DNA of 64,000 bases, from the NCBI GenBank assembly GCA_003116995.1, contig BDSL01000085.1:62001-126000 (forward strand), in the 5' to 3' direction. Origin of the DNA: Yamagishiella unicocca. Taxonomy: Eukaryota; Chlorophyta; Chlorophyceae; Chlamydomonadales; Volvocaceae. Both the position numbers and the translations under genes were made by a program. Below, one piece after another: positions 1 to 15,000 of the stretch. Position 1 is the first letter of the stretch; every line of letters starts with the position of its first letter. Under the pieces are notes generated by a model. It was not told the DNA's origin. It worked only from the letters and a program-made list of their open reading frames with translations, and ran no database searches.

Positions 1-3000
1 CAGCTGCAAGGTGCGCTGGCTCGCAGCAAGCTCCTCGGGCGCCACTGCCTCCACCGGAGATGGAATCCAAGCATACTCATCTGCTGCGTATTGCAAAGTG
101 AAGGCGGAGCTCTCACCGAATTTAACCCTCATATCTCGGACGGATCCGCTGCTCGCAGCCGGGGCATCAAGAAACTGCTGCAGGCAAGCTGTGAAGCTGT
201 CGCCGACCGGAGCAGTCTCCTTTTGGCCCATCAAGCTCCTGATAGCTGACTCAGCCAACGCCCCAAGACGCTGGTACCATTTACGAGGCGGCGCGGCTTC
301 AGATATCTTCGACTTGGGTTCACCTACGACGGTAAGCGTGACGGCAAAGGCTACGGGGTCGCTGACGACGATTGTGCAGCGCATCTGTTTGCTCGGCTCC
401 CAGCAGTAGTGTGGCACCGGTATGAGAGTGGCAGTATGCCCGATGCGTGCACCCGTGCTGTCTCGGATTTGGCCGCCATCAACAGTGAGGTGCAGCCCAG
501 CGATGCTTGAAAAATTCTCGCTGTCAACACCGGACAGCCGTGGCGGGGGCTTCATGATGAAGGTGATAGCCCCTGGGCGCTGATCGAAGAGCCGACGCAG
601 CCATGGACCACAATCGAGCTGTTTATCGGTAGCGGCCAGAGGCCGCGGCACCATCGCAGAAGTGGCCAATGAAGCGGGCTCGTCGCTGCCTCCAGCACTG
701 CTGCCTCCGGATCCTGCAGCTGAAGTGTCAGTGCAGGAAGCACCAGCAGCAGCGGCTGTGCCAGCTCCAGTCACACCTTTCCTGGCGGCGACACCCCCCG
801 CTGGCCCCCCAGCGCCTTGCAATATGCGATTGTGCCACGCCAGCGCCCGCTCATGCACTTGAAGAAGCTGCTTCACCAGCGCTTGCAGGTGCCCAATGCT
901 CTGGTGCATTTTGAGCTGCGTGCGTTGCCGCGTCTCGGTGTCGGAGCTGCTTGCCATGTCGCGGTCCCACGCCAAGCAGGCTGTGTGCAGCTGCTGCAGT
1001 GCGGACACCGCCGACGCATCAGCCGCACCCGTCGTCCCCTCCAGCATTGTCGCCAGTAACTGTGCGCCCTCGCTGCGTTTCTGTAGGTACTGCTGGTGCA
1101 GTTGTTCGGCTCGCTCGGCAGCAATCCGACACAGCGCCTGACGCTCCCCATGGCGCACATCGACCAGCCGGCCGGCTTCCGCCTGCCAGTCCTGCAATGC
1201 CAGCGAAAAGACGACAAGGAGGCGTGTGGGCGCACAGCAACTAGCACCACATCCACTGCCATCCAAACTAAGTGGAGATTGCTATGAAGAAGAAGAACAT
1301 ACATATTTCTTACAACAGCCCTGCAATCCATTGATCCCTAGCGAAGTATGTAGGCCGTAGGTCTCAATCAACATTCATAAATCTCATCGAGGTTGAAACC
1401 CCCAGAGCGAGATCCGAGGCATGCATGCACTGCGACATGTGGGACACAGTCCTACCCCGCCCGTAAGCCGCTCGTCCTGCCATCAAGCGCACCTGCAGCA
1501 GATCATCGATGCCATGGCGAAGCCTTGAAAGCTGCGCCGTCAGGTGGCTGCCGTCGGAGGAGTGCAGATCGCGGGCCTGTTGCCACAGCAGCCGCCCTAC
1601 TTGCCCGAAGCTCCACTCATCCAACTCCACCAGCTTGGCGAGCAAACCGGCGGTGTTGGTGGCACTTGCAGCGTCCGCGCCACCAAATGCGGCGTCCTCA
1701 TCGCCAACTGCGGCGTCGGTGTCCGCGGTGGCGCCTATGCCGTCACCTGCAACGCCGCGGCCGTCAGCAGACGCTTGCGCACCGAGAGCTGCAAGGGGTG
1801 TGCGGAGCAGTGCCAGGCCGCTGGCGCAGTAATCCGCATACTCTCGGACGATATGCGACACTCGGAGCACCTCCGGACAGTAGAGGTACAGAGCCGCCAG
1901 CAGTGTGCCCGCGCCGCTGAGGCCATGATACAGCAGCGACTGGTGGCTCTCCCACAGGCACAGCTGCTCCAACACCAACGGTGGAAGCGCTGCCTCCGTA
2001 GCTGCAAAGCCAAGGCCAACACTGCTCCCGTCATCGCCTCGCCGTGCGGCCTGTAATTTCGTGTGAAGAATGCGCTGCAGCGTTTGCAGGTGCCGCGTGG
2101 CGCCCAGCTGCACCGCACCCCATTGGATCTGCTGCAGTTCACCGCCACCGTCGCCATCATCGCCGCTGTCGCTGTCGCCCACGTCGCTGATGCCCAGATC
2201 TGTGCTATAGCTGCTCCTCCCATCAGCGCTGTCGCCAGCACTGCCGCCGTTGCCCGTTGGTGCCCACAGCGCCGTTGGTGGCGCTGTCTCCAGCTGCTGC
2301 AAATGTTCTGCAAGAGAGAACGGCGGGGCGCCAGAACTCTTCAGACATGTAGCGCCAAAGCGACCAAATCATCGCCTTATACGACACGTATGCTTGGCCG
2401 ACCGAGGACCCTGCAACCGCCCCACCCACTGAACCCATGAGAGTGCCTCCCTATGGCCCTATAACGTTGAGCTCAAGCCCCGCCATACGTGACCCAATGC
2501 GCGTATCTTACCAGTACTGAGGGCGTCTGCGCACTTGATAAATCGGGTCGAAACAAGCTCCACGCTAGCCATGAGCAGCGAGCGCATCAGTGTGTTATTT
2601 AGCAACCCCAGCCTCTCCGCGGCGGCATTAAGCCCCACGCGACTGTTACCGGGCGCTGCTGCGCTGGGCGCTGGGCCTGGCGACGTGGCCTGCAGGTGAT
2701 CCATGAGCGCCCGCAGCTGCACGTCCACGTCCTCGAGCAGCGTGGATTGTGCGGCTGAGGTGCCGACAGCTGCACCATCGCCACCCGCCACACCAGCTAG
2801 GAATGCCGCGCCGTCCTCGGACGAGCGAATGGCCGCGAGAGGCACCAGGGAGCGGACAGCGTTCACCAGGAGGCGCACATCGTCGGCGCTAGGTGCTGGC
2901 GGTGCCCCTGCTGCCTGCACTGCCCTTGAGGCACCGGCACCCGCTGACGTAACAGCAGCAGCAGCAGCAGCAGCCATGCACGATTCCACGAGCGCACGCA

Positions 3001-6000
3001 CCGTCTTGTAGAGCTGTCCTGTTACGAAGGCTGGCTCCAGGAAGACGCCGCCCAGCTGCTCCATCTGCACCTCCGCTGCGTGCGCCATGGCTACGGGGTT
3101 GCCGTCGTAGCCTGTCACTGCTGCCAGGTGGGCCAGGCGCAGGGTCTCCAGCATGCAGGGCAGCTCGCCAGCGCTGCGGTCGATGAAGCCCCGCAGAGTG
3201 GCCTTGTCCGCGGTGGCCAGCACGGCGAAGGACGACGCACTGTTTTGCGCGCCAGCGCCGTCATTGGCTCCTGCGAGGCGTTCGTGGACGCTGCGGCAAG
3301 CGGCTGCGAGGTGGCAGTCGTTGGGGTTGGCGAGGGACGCGCAGCGGACGGCTGCGAGGACGACACGGCTGAGGAAGTACTGCAGCCCGCGCAGAGCGCT
3401 GACCACAGCAGCCTCCACACCCAGCCGCTGCTCTGCGGAGAATATTAGCTGAGCCAGCGTGCCGGCATCTGACATTCCGCCCCACACCATATTTATGTCG
3501 GCGTCTGCGCCCGTGCCCTCGTCCTCCCCGTTGCCTAGCAGCTCCGTAAGCCCACACACAGCACGCACGACTGCCTCAGGCTCGGGTGAAGGCTTCAGGA
3601 GCTCGCTCACGTGCTGAGTGATGTCGGCGTGCAGGCATCCCGTACCAGGCAGCTCCAGAGAACTCCGCCGAGGCAGCTGTGCTGCGTACGCCTCCACACT
3701 GCTGGCGAGGTGGCCAGCACCGGCCGACAATGCCCTTGCTGCCAGGAGCACCACCTGCGCATCCCCGTCACCACCATCAAACATGCTGCTTAGGGTGCCC
3801 ACCACGTGCCGCAGCTTCTGAGTCGCTGCTGGGTAGCGCTCTCGCAGCTCGACGGCAAGCCGCTGGATGTCGCCGCCTGGTTGCTGCAAAATGGTACCCA
3901 CATCCTGGAGCAGTGCAGTTGCCGCTTGGCTTGCGTTGCCAGCTTCGGTGGCTGGGAGGGCCTTGGGCCGCAGCAACTGCTGCATATCCGAGACAACCGA
4001 AATCAGCTCATCGCAAGCATGCTTGACAGCGTCCATGCGGGACAGGTGCTGCTGCCGCCGCCGATCATTATCTTGGCGCCTATGGTCCTCAATCACCTCC
4101 ATGCACACGGCTGCCTCCTGTTCGGCCTTCTCGATATCATCTCGCAGCCGGTGACACTTTTGACGCAGCTCCTGCACTTCCCGCTTCGTTTTATCGTGGT
4201 CAATCACTGCGTTGCGACCTGAACGTGTGGCCGCTTGTAGCTGCATCCTCCGCTGTCCCTCCTCGAGCGCCTTCTCGACGTCCCGCACCTCCCTGCACAA
4301 CTGCTCCCTCCGCTGCACAGCCATCAAGCGGCGGCGCTCCTGTTCCTGCTGCTGGTCCTGTCGCGCCGCCGCTGCCTCCGTATTGCCGGCATCCTCGCAG
4401 TTCGATGCGCTTGGCCGAAGGAAAGAGCGACTGCAGATGGCCTCCCAGTCCAGCGCCTTTGCGCGCGCCAGCGCCAACACCACCCACAGTACCGCAAGAC
4501 CCACCTGACCGCCGAGCTGTACGGGGCTGGAGGGATCATCGCCGCCACTGGCCGCGGCCACTCCTGCCGTCGCCGCGCGTGTGCAACACACGGCGTGCTG
4601 CACCAGCATAGGCAGATCGGCCGCTAGCACAGAGGATAGGCTAGATACCAGGGACGGTGACTCGGCAGCTGGTGCGTGTATGGACGGCCCGCAAGCCGGC
4701 ATCGCGAACCGCTGCAGCTGCATCTCCAGAATCTCCTCAACGCGCTCCGGGGCAAAAACGCAGGCGAGGTCGGCTGGCTCCAGCGACGGCGGAAGGAGGT
4801 GCGCTGGGAGGCCGGTCAGGTAGCTGTCCAGCCGCCCACGGATACCAGCTGCGCAGGCGTGAAGCCGCCGCAGCCTCGCCAAGAGGCCGAGCAGGCCCTG
4901 CTCCTTAAGCTCCAGCCCTGCCCAGGCCGAAGAGCACAGTTCTCGTACAGACGCAAAGTCGTTCGCTGCGAGACCGGGTGAGCCCAGGTAAAGCAGGGCG
5001 GCGGCAGATGCGGCATGGCCAACACCAATGGTAGCAGAGGCTGCATCTTGGCGTGGTATCGCCACAGGCCCGAGAGAGGCCGCTAGAAGCAACTCAGAAC
5101 GGAAGGCAGCATACTCCATGAGCGCTTGCGCCCTCAGCTTAGTGGGCACGGCGCCGCAGGTGCTGCTGCTAGCACTTCCGGTCGCCTGGGAGCTGTCCTT
5201 CTGGGCTGTCGTTGCCAACTGTAGCTCCACACCCAGCTCGTCGCTGAGCACCACCGCCAGCGCCGACAGCATGGCTTGGTCCTGTTGCATCTTTGCAGCA
5301 GCTCCCTCGGTGTATGACAGGTCCGTGGCAGCCCCCGCTCCCAGCACCAGCCCGTCACTGCCGCCTGTGGCCATCAGCAGCCGCAACAGCCGGCCCCAGC
5401 AGGCGCCGCGCAGGTTGTCATCAAGCAGCCGCAACAAGCGCTCGAGCCGCGCGTGCTCCACATCCGCCGTCGTGTCCGATGGCAGCAGGCGCTGCACGGC
5501 ACCCCAGGCATCCCTGAGCTCGTCGAACGACTCAGGAGGAGCCACGACCTGCAGTGGAGCGCCTTGCATTGGACTTCGGGCCCAGCAGGCGGCGTCGACC
5601 AGGCACTCCTCTGTTTCCAGGCTGCGGACGTGTGGCTTGATCTGTGATGGGGAGGCGGTAGGCAAGATTGGCGGGCGGGGTGCGAAGGGGTTGATAGCCA
5701 GGGAGGCGTGGCAGGGGATGCGCCCGAAGGAACTTAACGGAAACGTGCAGTGCACATTCGGGTGGGGCACGAACAGCCGGTGGTGCCACCCGAATTCAGG
5801 CTTTGCCGTGCGCCAACACCGCTATCCACACAGATCCAACAGTAACACACGTAACGAGTCATGCAAGCGTGCTGATGTTTCATTCACCTTGCTCAGTATC
5901 GGATCTGCAGCCTGAAGCCTTGCTTGGTGCTTGTCAAGCGCCGTACGGATGGTACGAACGCCATGCAGCAGGTTGTCCAGCTCCAACAGGTCACACCGTG

Positions 6001-9000
6001 CCACGTCAGCCTGCCGTAGCTGCGAAAGGAGCACTACCGCCTCCGCGATCACATTGTTCGGGGTGGGGTGCAGGCTGCGAGCACGCGTCAGCAGCTCTTG
6101 AAGCTCTGCCTCTGCGCCCTGCACCTTGGCATCCAGATGCCGCCTACGGGCGTTCCGTGGGTCAGCGGCGGCGTCGGCGTCGGCGTTCTCCAGGTCTGCG
6201 GGTACTGGGGCTGCCGAGGAAGCGGCAAAGCGCAGCAGTGGCTCCATAGCGGTGTGGCCAAACAGGTCGCCGAGACCCAGAGCGCTGTCCTGCGACTCAC
6301 GTGTTATGTGGAGGCCGTCAGCAGCTGCCCGCAGCCGCTGCTGCCATCTGACCATGAGCTGCTCGGTAAGGACATTGACGCTCGTCACCTCACCCGTCTC
6401 AGGGGCAAGCGTGAGAACCTCACCAAAGACTGTGCCGTACACCCCCACTAGCGCCTGCACTGCAGCGTTGCACGCATCGAACGCCTGCGATGGGCTAGGC
6501 ACCACCTGCGCCTGACGCTGCACGGCAGCTTCAAAGCGCAGCAGCATGCGCTGCATGCGGTCCGCCAGGCCGTGTACGGCATGGAAAGCGCCGTCGCTTT
6601 CTTCGTAGGTCCGTAGCTCTCGTTGCAGCTCGCTGACAGCGGGAGACGCGCTGAGGACCCTGGACTGGCGGAGCAGCTGCTCGATACGTGAGCTGCAGAT
6701 GCACCTCACGGCAGGGCCCCCGCCCGTGAGCGCCTTCATGGCCCCCCGCAGCTGGCCTTCCACAGCGTCGCTCAGCGAGGCGCGAGCAACTGGCCGCAAC
6801 TGGTTTGCGATGCTGGCGTGAGGCTGCGTGCACTCAGCCACAAGTCGCAGCAGCTGCTGGCATGAGCTGGCTGGCGCCCCGTCCAGCGCAGCCAGCAGGC
6901 GCTCGAACAACGCACTCGCCTCCTCGTGCAGCGCCCGCACGTCGCGCCGGCTGTCCATTGTGGTGCTGCCCGCCGTCACAGCAGGGACGGCGTCGTGCAC
7001 GGCTTCAGGCTGCTTTGAGCGCCAGGTCCAGCTTGCTACGGCGGCCAGCACGCACGCGCCTACACTCGGCCTTTCCTGTTCGGCCAGGTCCGTCCAGCCA
7101 GTGAAGAGCGTCCTGGGGTCCACCTGCACCGGCTGTTCGGCAGACACGGACGCCCAGCCAGCTGGTTGCTGCCGCAAGGCCTCCACGTACGCCTCATGAT
7201 ACGTGATGGTCGCCTTCCGCGCCGGGCCAACCGTAAACAGCCTGCAGACAACGTGGCCGCTGCTGCTCGCCACCGCCAAGTGGAGGCTCACACCGTCAGC
7301 TGTTGGCCGTCCGTGTCCGCCTCCTCCTGCGGCCTCGTACAAGATGCGCAGCTCCATCGGCGCGCTGCTATTTGCAAGTGCCGAAGCCGAAGCCGTGGGC
7401 GTGGTCTCAGTGCTCCCCACAACGAGCTGCGCGCCACGTGGCCAGCGGGGAGCCAAAGGGCTCAGCAGCAGCGCCAGCCAAGCCAGCGCTAGGGGGCGGT
7501 GTGCGGCCAGCGCGCTGCGCCCCGCAGTCCGAAGCAGATTGCCGACAGGGGAGGCCAAAAGCGCCCGCTCGTCAGGCAGCTGCTCCCACAGCGGCACCCC
7601 GGGACGTGTGTTGAGCAGGTCCATCAGTCCTTCCACCACATCAGAATGGATGGCGACTGCCTGCTGGCGCAAATACACAGTGAGCCATTTGTGCTCATCC
7701 TGCGGAAGTGGACCTGCGTTCAGGAGCTCCCGTGCACACCAGAGCGCCTGCAACACGAACAGCCCCGAGCGCGTGACGGCTGGGCCCGCCGCACAGCTGG
7801 CCCAGCCAGAATGCGGCGGCAGCAAAGGGGGAACCGCCAGCTCGCAGCACCAGCGACCCGCCAGCGCCACCAGGTCAATCGCCAGCCGGCAAAGCTTGTG
7901 GTTCTGCTCCGGCGTTGCGTGTGCCTGTATCCTGGTTAGGACCGACGGCATCTGGGCGAGGCACGTGGTCACCGGCACGCTTTGCAGCTTGGCAACCGCG
8001 AACGCCAGGCTGTCGTGCTCAAGCTGCCGTACGATGACAAGCAGTGCCTGGTAGCGCTGCTCCGCCAAACGAATCAGGCTGTCGTACGATCTGGCCAGCT
8101 GGCCCAGGACGGCTGGCCCAGCCAGGGCCTCACTCGCAGCTGTGCCGGATGCCTGCAGGGCGTCCGACTGTGCTTGTAGTACGGCGGACTGCACAAGGGC
8201 GCCGCTAGCTGCAGAGCAGCCCACGGCCGCCGGGGCATCGGAAGCGGCCACGATAACAGCCGCGAAGCAACTCTGGACCTGCTTCAGCTCCTGTGAGATC
8301 CGCATCACGACACCACGCCTGCCGGCGGCATCAGACAGGGATGTCGCCTCCACGAAGGCCAGAAGCCGCCGGTGGAGCTGGCGACAGAAGCAGCCCAGCC
8401 CATCCGCCGCCGCGCACAGGTTCTGTAGCTGAGGCTGCTGAGGCTGGCTGTGGGGTTGGTGGTCAGCGGGTGCCAGCAGAGGTTCCTCTGACGTAGGCTG
8501 CCACTGGCGCAGGACAGGGGCGATGGCCTGGGTGACACTGCCGTTGACTCCCTGTAGGCCAGCCGGCAAGATCGCTCGATGAATAACGTGCTTTTGTGTT
8601 GTAACACGATAGCATACTGGGGCGGAGGCTTCGACATTGCATGAAGCACATTACTACAGGATATATTACTACAGGATATACGCCGCCTAATCACTATCGG
8701 GGTATGCTGGTTTGCAGCATTATCAGGGAGAGGAAACATGCATGTCTTCTGGATACTACCATACGGACTGCGCGCTGGACGGTCTTCTGATGCCGCTGCC
8801 AGCATACGTATGGTTGTCGTAGGAATGCGATCCAAGGGAAAGTCGGACAGACACAGTGACCAGAGTGACGAGGCTGGCCGTAAGCTGTACGGCCCACGAA
8901 AGCATGCTGCCAGCCAAACTATTGTCTTTAAAACCCACCTGCAACTTCTGTGTCAGGTCGAGGAGCTGCGTCCTTTGGTCAGGATAGGTCGGCAGCAGCA

Positions 9001-9015
9001 CATCACGGATTACCT
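1..9015 (-). other. Long post-AAA helical region of the giant ATPase
   Basis: Exons in order are about 8,938-9,015; 5,894-8,556; 2,512-5,641; about 1,497-2,302; and about 1,197 down to 1. They encode Leu/Ala/Gln/Arg-rich, mostly helical protein. A clear coiled coil lies near 4,080-4,360 (runs of EELRQK-type heptads rich in Arg, Glu and Gln), another near 900-1,190. There are no AAA motifs. Midasin has a long helical linker after its ring, then an acidic region and the MIDAS domain; this stretch fits the linker. Donors such as CTG/GTAAGA at 2,511 and acceptors such as ATCACAG at 5,642 support the exon ends. The final domain is outside the window. Confidence 0.6.
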
Positions 9016-12000
9016 GCAGCATCAACATAGCAGCGGTGTTGCGAGTTAAGTTACGCGCGCGATTCCCCTTTAAGGAGACCCAACGGGTACTTAGATATCC
9101 TCTTGCGAGTATTTTCAATCACCTTACCTCTTCACTATATAAGATAGTTTGTGTAATTTCCCTTGCGGGAAACAACATCCCTCCGCGAAAGTTGGGGTGT
9201 CAGTCAGGATCATTTGTGCTGTCACGCCCCGACGCTGGTTTACGCTACCTCCGACACTGGGTGCCTACCTACGCGACGCGCCGAGACGGCCCGGGCTGGC
9301 GAGCCCTGCCGCTGCGTTTCTGCTGCCTCACGGAAGCCGCAATCGCTGCCGGCCATGTGCAGGCTTGGCCGGCTGACCAGGCCGCGCCTGGGGCGGCTGC
9401 GCGTTGCGACTACAAGGGCACGACTGGTATGGATGGATCGGCGTCGCCTAATTGACGGACCTTGTTGTTACGCTGCATTTGGGAATTACGAACATTCCTT
9501 AAGCGACACCATGCCTAGGCAGCTGGTCCGTACTCACGGGGCTCCAGGCCCGGGTTGGGATAAGGCGCAGGATCCTGGCCCATGGCCAGCGCTCTGCCTA
9601 TAACAGCGCGGTATGGATCACGCGGCTACCCGCCTTCGAGTCCTACTGAGTGCATTCAGCGTTCCGGGTGCTGGTGAAATGCATGTGCCGGCGATGGGGC
9701 TTGACAGCTTGCCTGCCAAAGCACCACCCACCCAGGCTTCATTCCGCCCAGCCGTTGCGCGTTTAGGCCATTGCCACCCACCGCGCTTTCGGAACCGCCT
9801 CTATGTATACGCCTAGCACAACACTTGTGTTTGACCGTAATCTGCCGTCTGTACAAATGCACGCCTGTAGTTGTATTCTGTTTGCATGCGTGCTGTATGA
9901 CGCGGCAACAGTCCCCGGGGCAGGGAGGAACGGGCAGCGGATCCCGCCAAGCCTGTTCCAAACAAACAACCACGCAGCCGCCATGGCTGATCTGGAGCAA
10001 CCCCTACCGCATGTACGGCTTTTATGTACGCGTCTGCCTACACCACCGAATCGATGCCCCGGCCCCCACAGCTCACCCGAAGTGCAAATGCCGCTTGGCT
10101 GGGCATGCCATCCATCGCTAGGACCTGCCCCCACAGCAGCGCCGCCGCCTTGCGCTGCACCACCGCCGCCGCCTCGGACAGGCACTCCGCCTCCGCCTCC
10201 CACGCGTTCGCGGCCTCCTCGTCTCGCGGAGCAGCCACCACGTCGTAAACTGGCTTACGCAATGATGGCTGCTGAAGGGCGTCCATGAGCGGCCGCAACA
10301 TCTCCCCTCGCTCCCTCACACAGCTTACGCTGCTGGAGTAGCTGCGAGTCAGCGCCAGAGCCACAGCAGACGCGAAGTTTGCGCCAATGGGGCCCTCAGA
10401 GCGGCTGCTGCTGTCGCCGGCCGTACTGGAGAGTAGAGCCTTCGCCTGCTCCGCCGCCTGAAGAAGGTTACGCGGCGTGAGCCGGAACTCGGGCATAAGG
10501 CGCGCCTTGCCAGCCGCCACAACCGCCGCCGCAGCTGCATGATACGACACGCAGAGCTCCGCCAGCTCTGCGCCGCCTACCGTGCCCGCGAACTTGCCGC
10601 GCAGCAGCAAGGCCAAATCATGTCGCCCGGCGTTGGCTGGGGTGAGGCCGCTGTCGAGAGGCGCCAGGCAGATGCGGATGACCCGGTTGTAAAACGCCGA
10701 CGAGGGCTTGTTGGAATGCGGCCGGCGCGGGTTGCAGGTGGCAAAGAGGCGAAAGTTGCGGTGGATCGTATTGTTGGTGGCGGCAAGCACTTCGCCGTCG
10801 CCGTGCTCGTACACGTTCAATGTGGGGCTGTCCTCCATCAGGCTGTTGAGCCGCTCCACTGCCTCTGGCGGCGCACTGTTGACGTTGTCCAGTAGCACCT
10901 GCAAGTGCGTACATCAGATGGTGGTGTTTGCCTTCCCAGTCGATTGTTTCCCTTCCTAATTCAGCCGATGGACAATGGGCCAGGAGGACAGGGGCAGCCA
11001 CCCCTGATTAGAGCCTCTGCGCTAGCAACCTTGGAATCTCGCAAGCAAGGGATCAGCGTTCATCGTTGATACTCGCTGCCCCACACACTATTGCCGCTGC
11101 TGTACTGTATTACATGGATAGAAATGCGCGTGCCCAGGCGACCAGTAGAGCTCACCCAGTCGCCGTTCTTGACCGCCTGTACTAAGGGCGCGTCCACCCA
11201 CTCGAACGCCAGATGTGAAGTGCGACCGCGGCGGGTCCCGCCAGCAGCCTGCTCCTGCTAGGTTGGACAGGGCCCGTGCCAGCCACACAATGGAATTGAA
11301 ACAGAAAAAATTGCAAATTAAACACGAACCAGGGCGTGACCGCTCGCAGCCCTCAGTGCGTAGATGCGGCCAATCTCCCCCGTCTGCGAGCGCATGTAGA
11401 TGCCTTGCCCCTGGCATGCAAGCATATAATCAAACGGAGAGCGTGCAGCAGCCTGCTCCATACACACCTGCATTCGGGCCGCCCGCTGATGCTCCGCAAC
11501 CCGCTGGTCGCACCGCTCCAGCCTTCGGGTGAAGCGGTGCAGGTGTCCCAGGACTGTATAGTGGAGCTTGACACCCGCATCGCTGACCGCCCGGAGCGCG
11601 ACGCCGAGCTGCTGGCAGCGCCCCAGGATGCGGCCGAGGGCCTCGGGCGAAACACCATTGGTGGGCACGGCTGCTGCGGAAGCAGACGGGCCCACCGCAT
11701 TCTCATCCGCACTTTGGCGGGTGATGGCCTCGACCACTGCGGGCTCCGAGAGAAGCGCCACGACCGAGTCGACCAGCGCCGCGCAGCTCTGGCCGACGAG
11801 CAGACTAGCGCCCTCGAGAGACGGCTGTGGGAAACCGCCGGCGTCCTTGTCAAGCGCAAAAGGCTCGGGTGCTCCAGGTGCTTCTGCTCCTGCTGCCGCC
11901 GCCGCCGCCTTGCACGCGGGTACTACGTGCAGTAGGGTGAGCCGCAGCAGCTGTGCCCCCAGCCGGGTCACGTCGTCCTGCAGGCCGCTGGTCATCAGTG

Positions 12001-15000
12001 CACTGCCGCGCACGGGCAGCCAAGCACCGATGATATCGGAAACGTCTGAATGGTGCACCAGGGGGCACAGACGACCCGGGCACGAGGGAATGAAGCTTTG
12101 CAGGGAGATGTGTAACAACGGTGGCCTTTTAGACTGTGTTACAAGATGTGCATTGACATGTACGTTGCAGGATACCACGCTTGACCGCAGAGCAACGTGC
12201 ATCGATGTCCGCGCCACATCATGGATGTTCGGCACAACATATGTACACGGGGGCCTACGACAACTGCCAAGGTTGATGCAAGTGCAATCAACTGTTAGAG
12301 TTCCTGCGTACCGGTTTCTGCTGTCATAGGCACGATGTGCAGGCGCCTGCCCGCCAGCCTCGCCAGCTCAGCCACCAGTGCCGACTTGCCACTCGCGGTG
12401 TCGCCCTCCAGGCATACGGTGCGGCCGCTGAGGCACGCCGCCGCCAGAGTCTCCAGGCGGCAGCGGGTGACGGGCGTTGGCACCAGCGGAGTCGTGGGAC
12501 CCACCTCGTCGCCTGCACGCACGGCCACACACGATCGACGTAAGAAGCCGGAAATGCGGCTGTCGCTGGGACCATTGCACGTTAGCAGCCGTCCACCTTA
12601 ATGCCTCACATCGCTGCCGGACTGAATGGCCACTTGCGTGGGTTGGACCAAATTCCAAAACGCGCCCCACAGTGCATCAGTGCTCCGCAGGCCAACGTCA
12701 CGGCACGGCGAACATCTCCTCACCTCGCGGCATGTAGATGCTGCCGATTCGAACCAGCCCCGCAGCGCCCGCGTCAATAGTCACCTCCTGCTGGCTGTCC
12801 GCGGCCTGCCGCGCGCTCCCCAGGCGGCGCGACATGATGTGGCGCACGCTCTGCTGGTCGTCAGCGTCCGCAAAAGCCGACACGTACACGATCTCGAGGA
12901 CCTTCGCCAGCGCCGCCGTCTTGATCGCCTCCACGTCTGGATCATCCGGGACGAGCGGCTCTGTGGCGGCGCTAGCGTCCTCCTCCATGGCATCACCTGC
13001 AGCTGCTGCCGCAATGGACGAGGCCAGGTGTAGACCGTAGTGCGTTTGCTGGTCCCGCATGATGCGATCGAGTACGTCGCGAACCTGCGAAGGAATGATG
13101 ATGTGTGCCAGGCGGAGGGCGTCATCAGCCTTCGGATAGAGTGATAAAGCCACAACAGGATGGTGTGCCGGAGGGGGGGGGCGCGGATGAAGGCCTTGCT
13201 TTTGTTTTCCGACAGGATGGTGTGCCCGGGGGCGGGGGCTGATGAGGGCCGTGCTTCCGCGTTCCATCTTACTCGCACCCGTGATGGGATTCCTTCTAGC
13301 AACCCATGCTCGCATCATCCTCGCCAGCCTAATACGGCTTTAGGCAACCATACGCATTCCTGACTTTCGACGTCAAGCACGATGGGCGCTGGGCCACGCA
13401 CTGCAAGAGCCATATCACAAGCACCTTTGCCGACGAACAACAACGACAGGTGAGATGCATGTCGATGAAGGTATGCCCTCTTTGTCCCGCACTGCCCCCA
13501 AACATAAAGGAGCATGCTAATTCAACATGTCCATCACGTGCCAGCACGCTGCCCAGACTTCGTCCCAGGTACTAACCTTTATGAGGTCGCGCAGGTTGAA
13601 CAGCTGCACGCCGCCAGCGCGGCCCAACTTGCGCTCCGCCAGCGCGTCCGTGACCTCTTGGTGGAAGTTAAAGATGGCCGACACGTCGTCGGTCCGGACG
13701 AAGTGTTTTTCGATGCACTCGGAGAACACGGACAGCAGGATGGTGGCCACCTCGCGCTTCGAGGGCGGGCTCAGGCGCACGTGTGTGAACAGACCGGCCA
13801 TGGAACGTGGCAGCTGGTTCCGGCCGCCGCCGGCGGAGATGGGGTTCATGGTCGCGAACATACGGACCCCAGCCAGGGCCACACGTTCACCAGTCATCGG
13901 GATGGTGTAGTGGTCCGCATCCCTGCCGGCCGCAGGCAACGGAGGAGCTCACTCATGAGGGCTGCTGTCAGGCATCGGTGTAGGCCGACCCATGGGCCGT
14001 AATTTAGCTTCCCCCAGCGTGAAGGGCACGTGCCTGCCCCAGGATGACATAAACCCGATGTACCAATGCGACAATTAATGCGACGCACGGCCATGCGACA
14101 ACATCTGCGCCGCCCCCTCATGCAGGACGTACGACATGCCCCACCTGTCCAGCAGCGGCGCCAGGCCCTCCAGCACTTCGGGAGCCGCCAGGTTGAGCTC
14201 ATCCAGCAGCACCCAGTGCCTGGCGCGCAGAGCCCGCAACAGCTTGCCGTCATGCCAGCTGAAGACGCGGGCGCCGTCCTGCATGCGCGGCATCACCCCG
14301 CCCAGCAGCTGCTGCAGCGTGGTGGAGGCGCTGAAGTTGATGCGCTCGCAGGGTACACCCAGAAGGCCCGCCACCTAGGGACGGCAAGGCAAGGCGGGGG
14401 AGGGAAGGAATCAAGGCAGTCAGCAGGTAGGCGCCAAGTTCCAGCATTCGGTACGCAGCTAAACGGGGGCTGCTGTCGGCGGATATCGGGTGCACATCTT
14501 AGGAGCCGCCATTGTACCCTGACTTCTAGGGCTCGCCACGGACATCGCGGACGCAAGCTCCGCTCAATCTTGCTCCTGCTCACCCACGCTGGCGCCATCT
14601 GAGGCAGCGGGACCCAGCACCGATCCATACCGCCACCATCCCAAGCCGACCCTTCAACTGGGCAACCTATAGCGTTTTACTAGCGCAATAGCCAACCTAC
14701 CTGTTCCACAATGGCCGTTTTCCCGATGCCAGGATGCCCCTCCAGGAGCAGCGGCCGGCCTGAAAGTAGTGCCGCAAACACGCTGGCCAGGTTGGACAAC
14801 AGGGAGGGCGTTGATGTCAGCTTCAGGCGGTCAACTAGCTCCTCCTGCGTCCCCGGAGGCCGCACTCCGCCGCCAGGATCCGCCGGCAGCTCAATGCTGA
14901 GCTTCGTGTACGACAACTGCAGCCGTTTGGCGCCTGGGTGGCCATTGCCAGAAACGAGCTTGACCGGACAGTTGTCGTACAGCGACGGGTCGTCCGCCTC

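Noticed and set aside
11336..12329. Plus-strand frames of 199-253 codons opposite the giant ATPase
   Set aside because: They are antisense to exons with clear midasin-type motifs; GC-rich coding sequence commonly leaves the opposite strand open.
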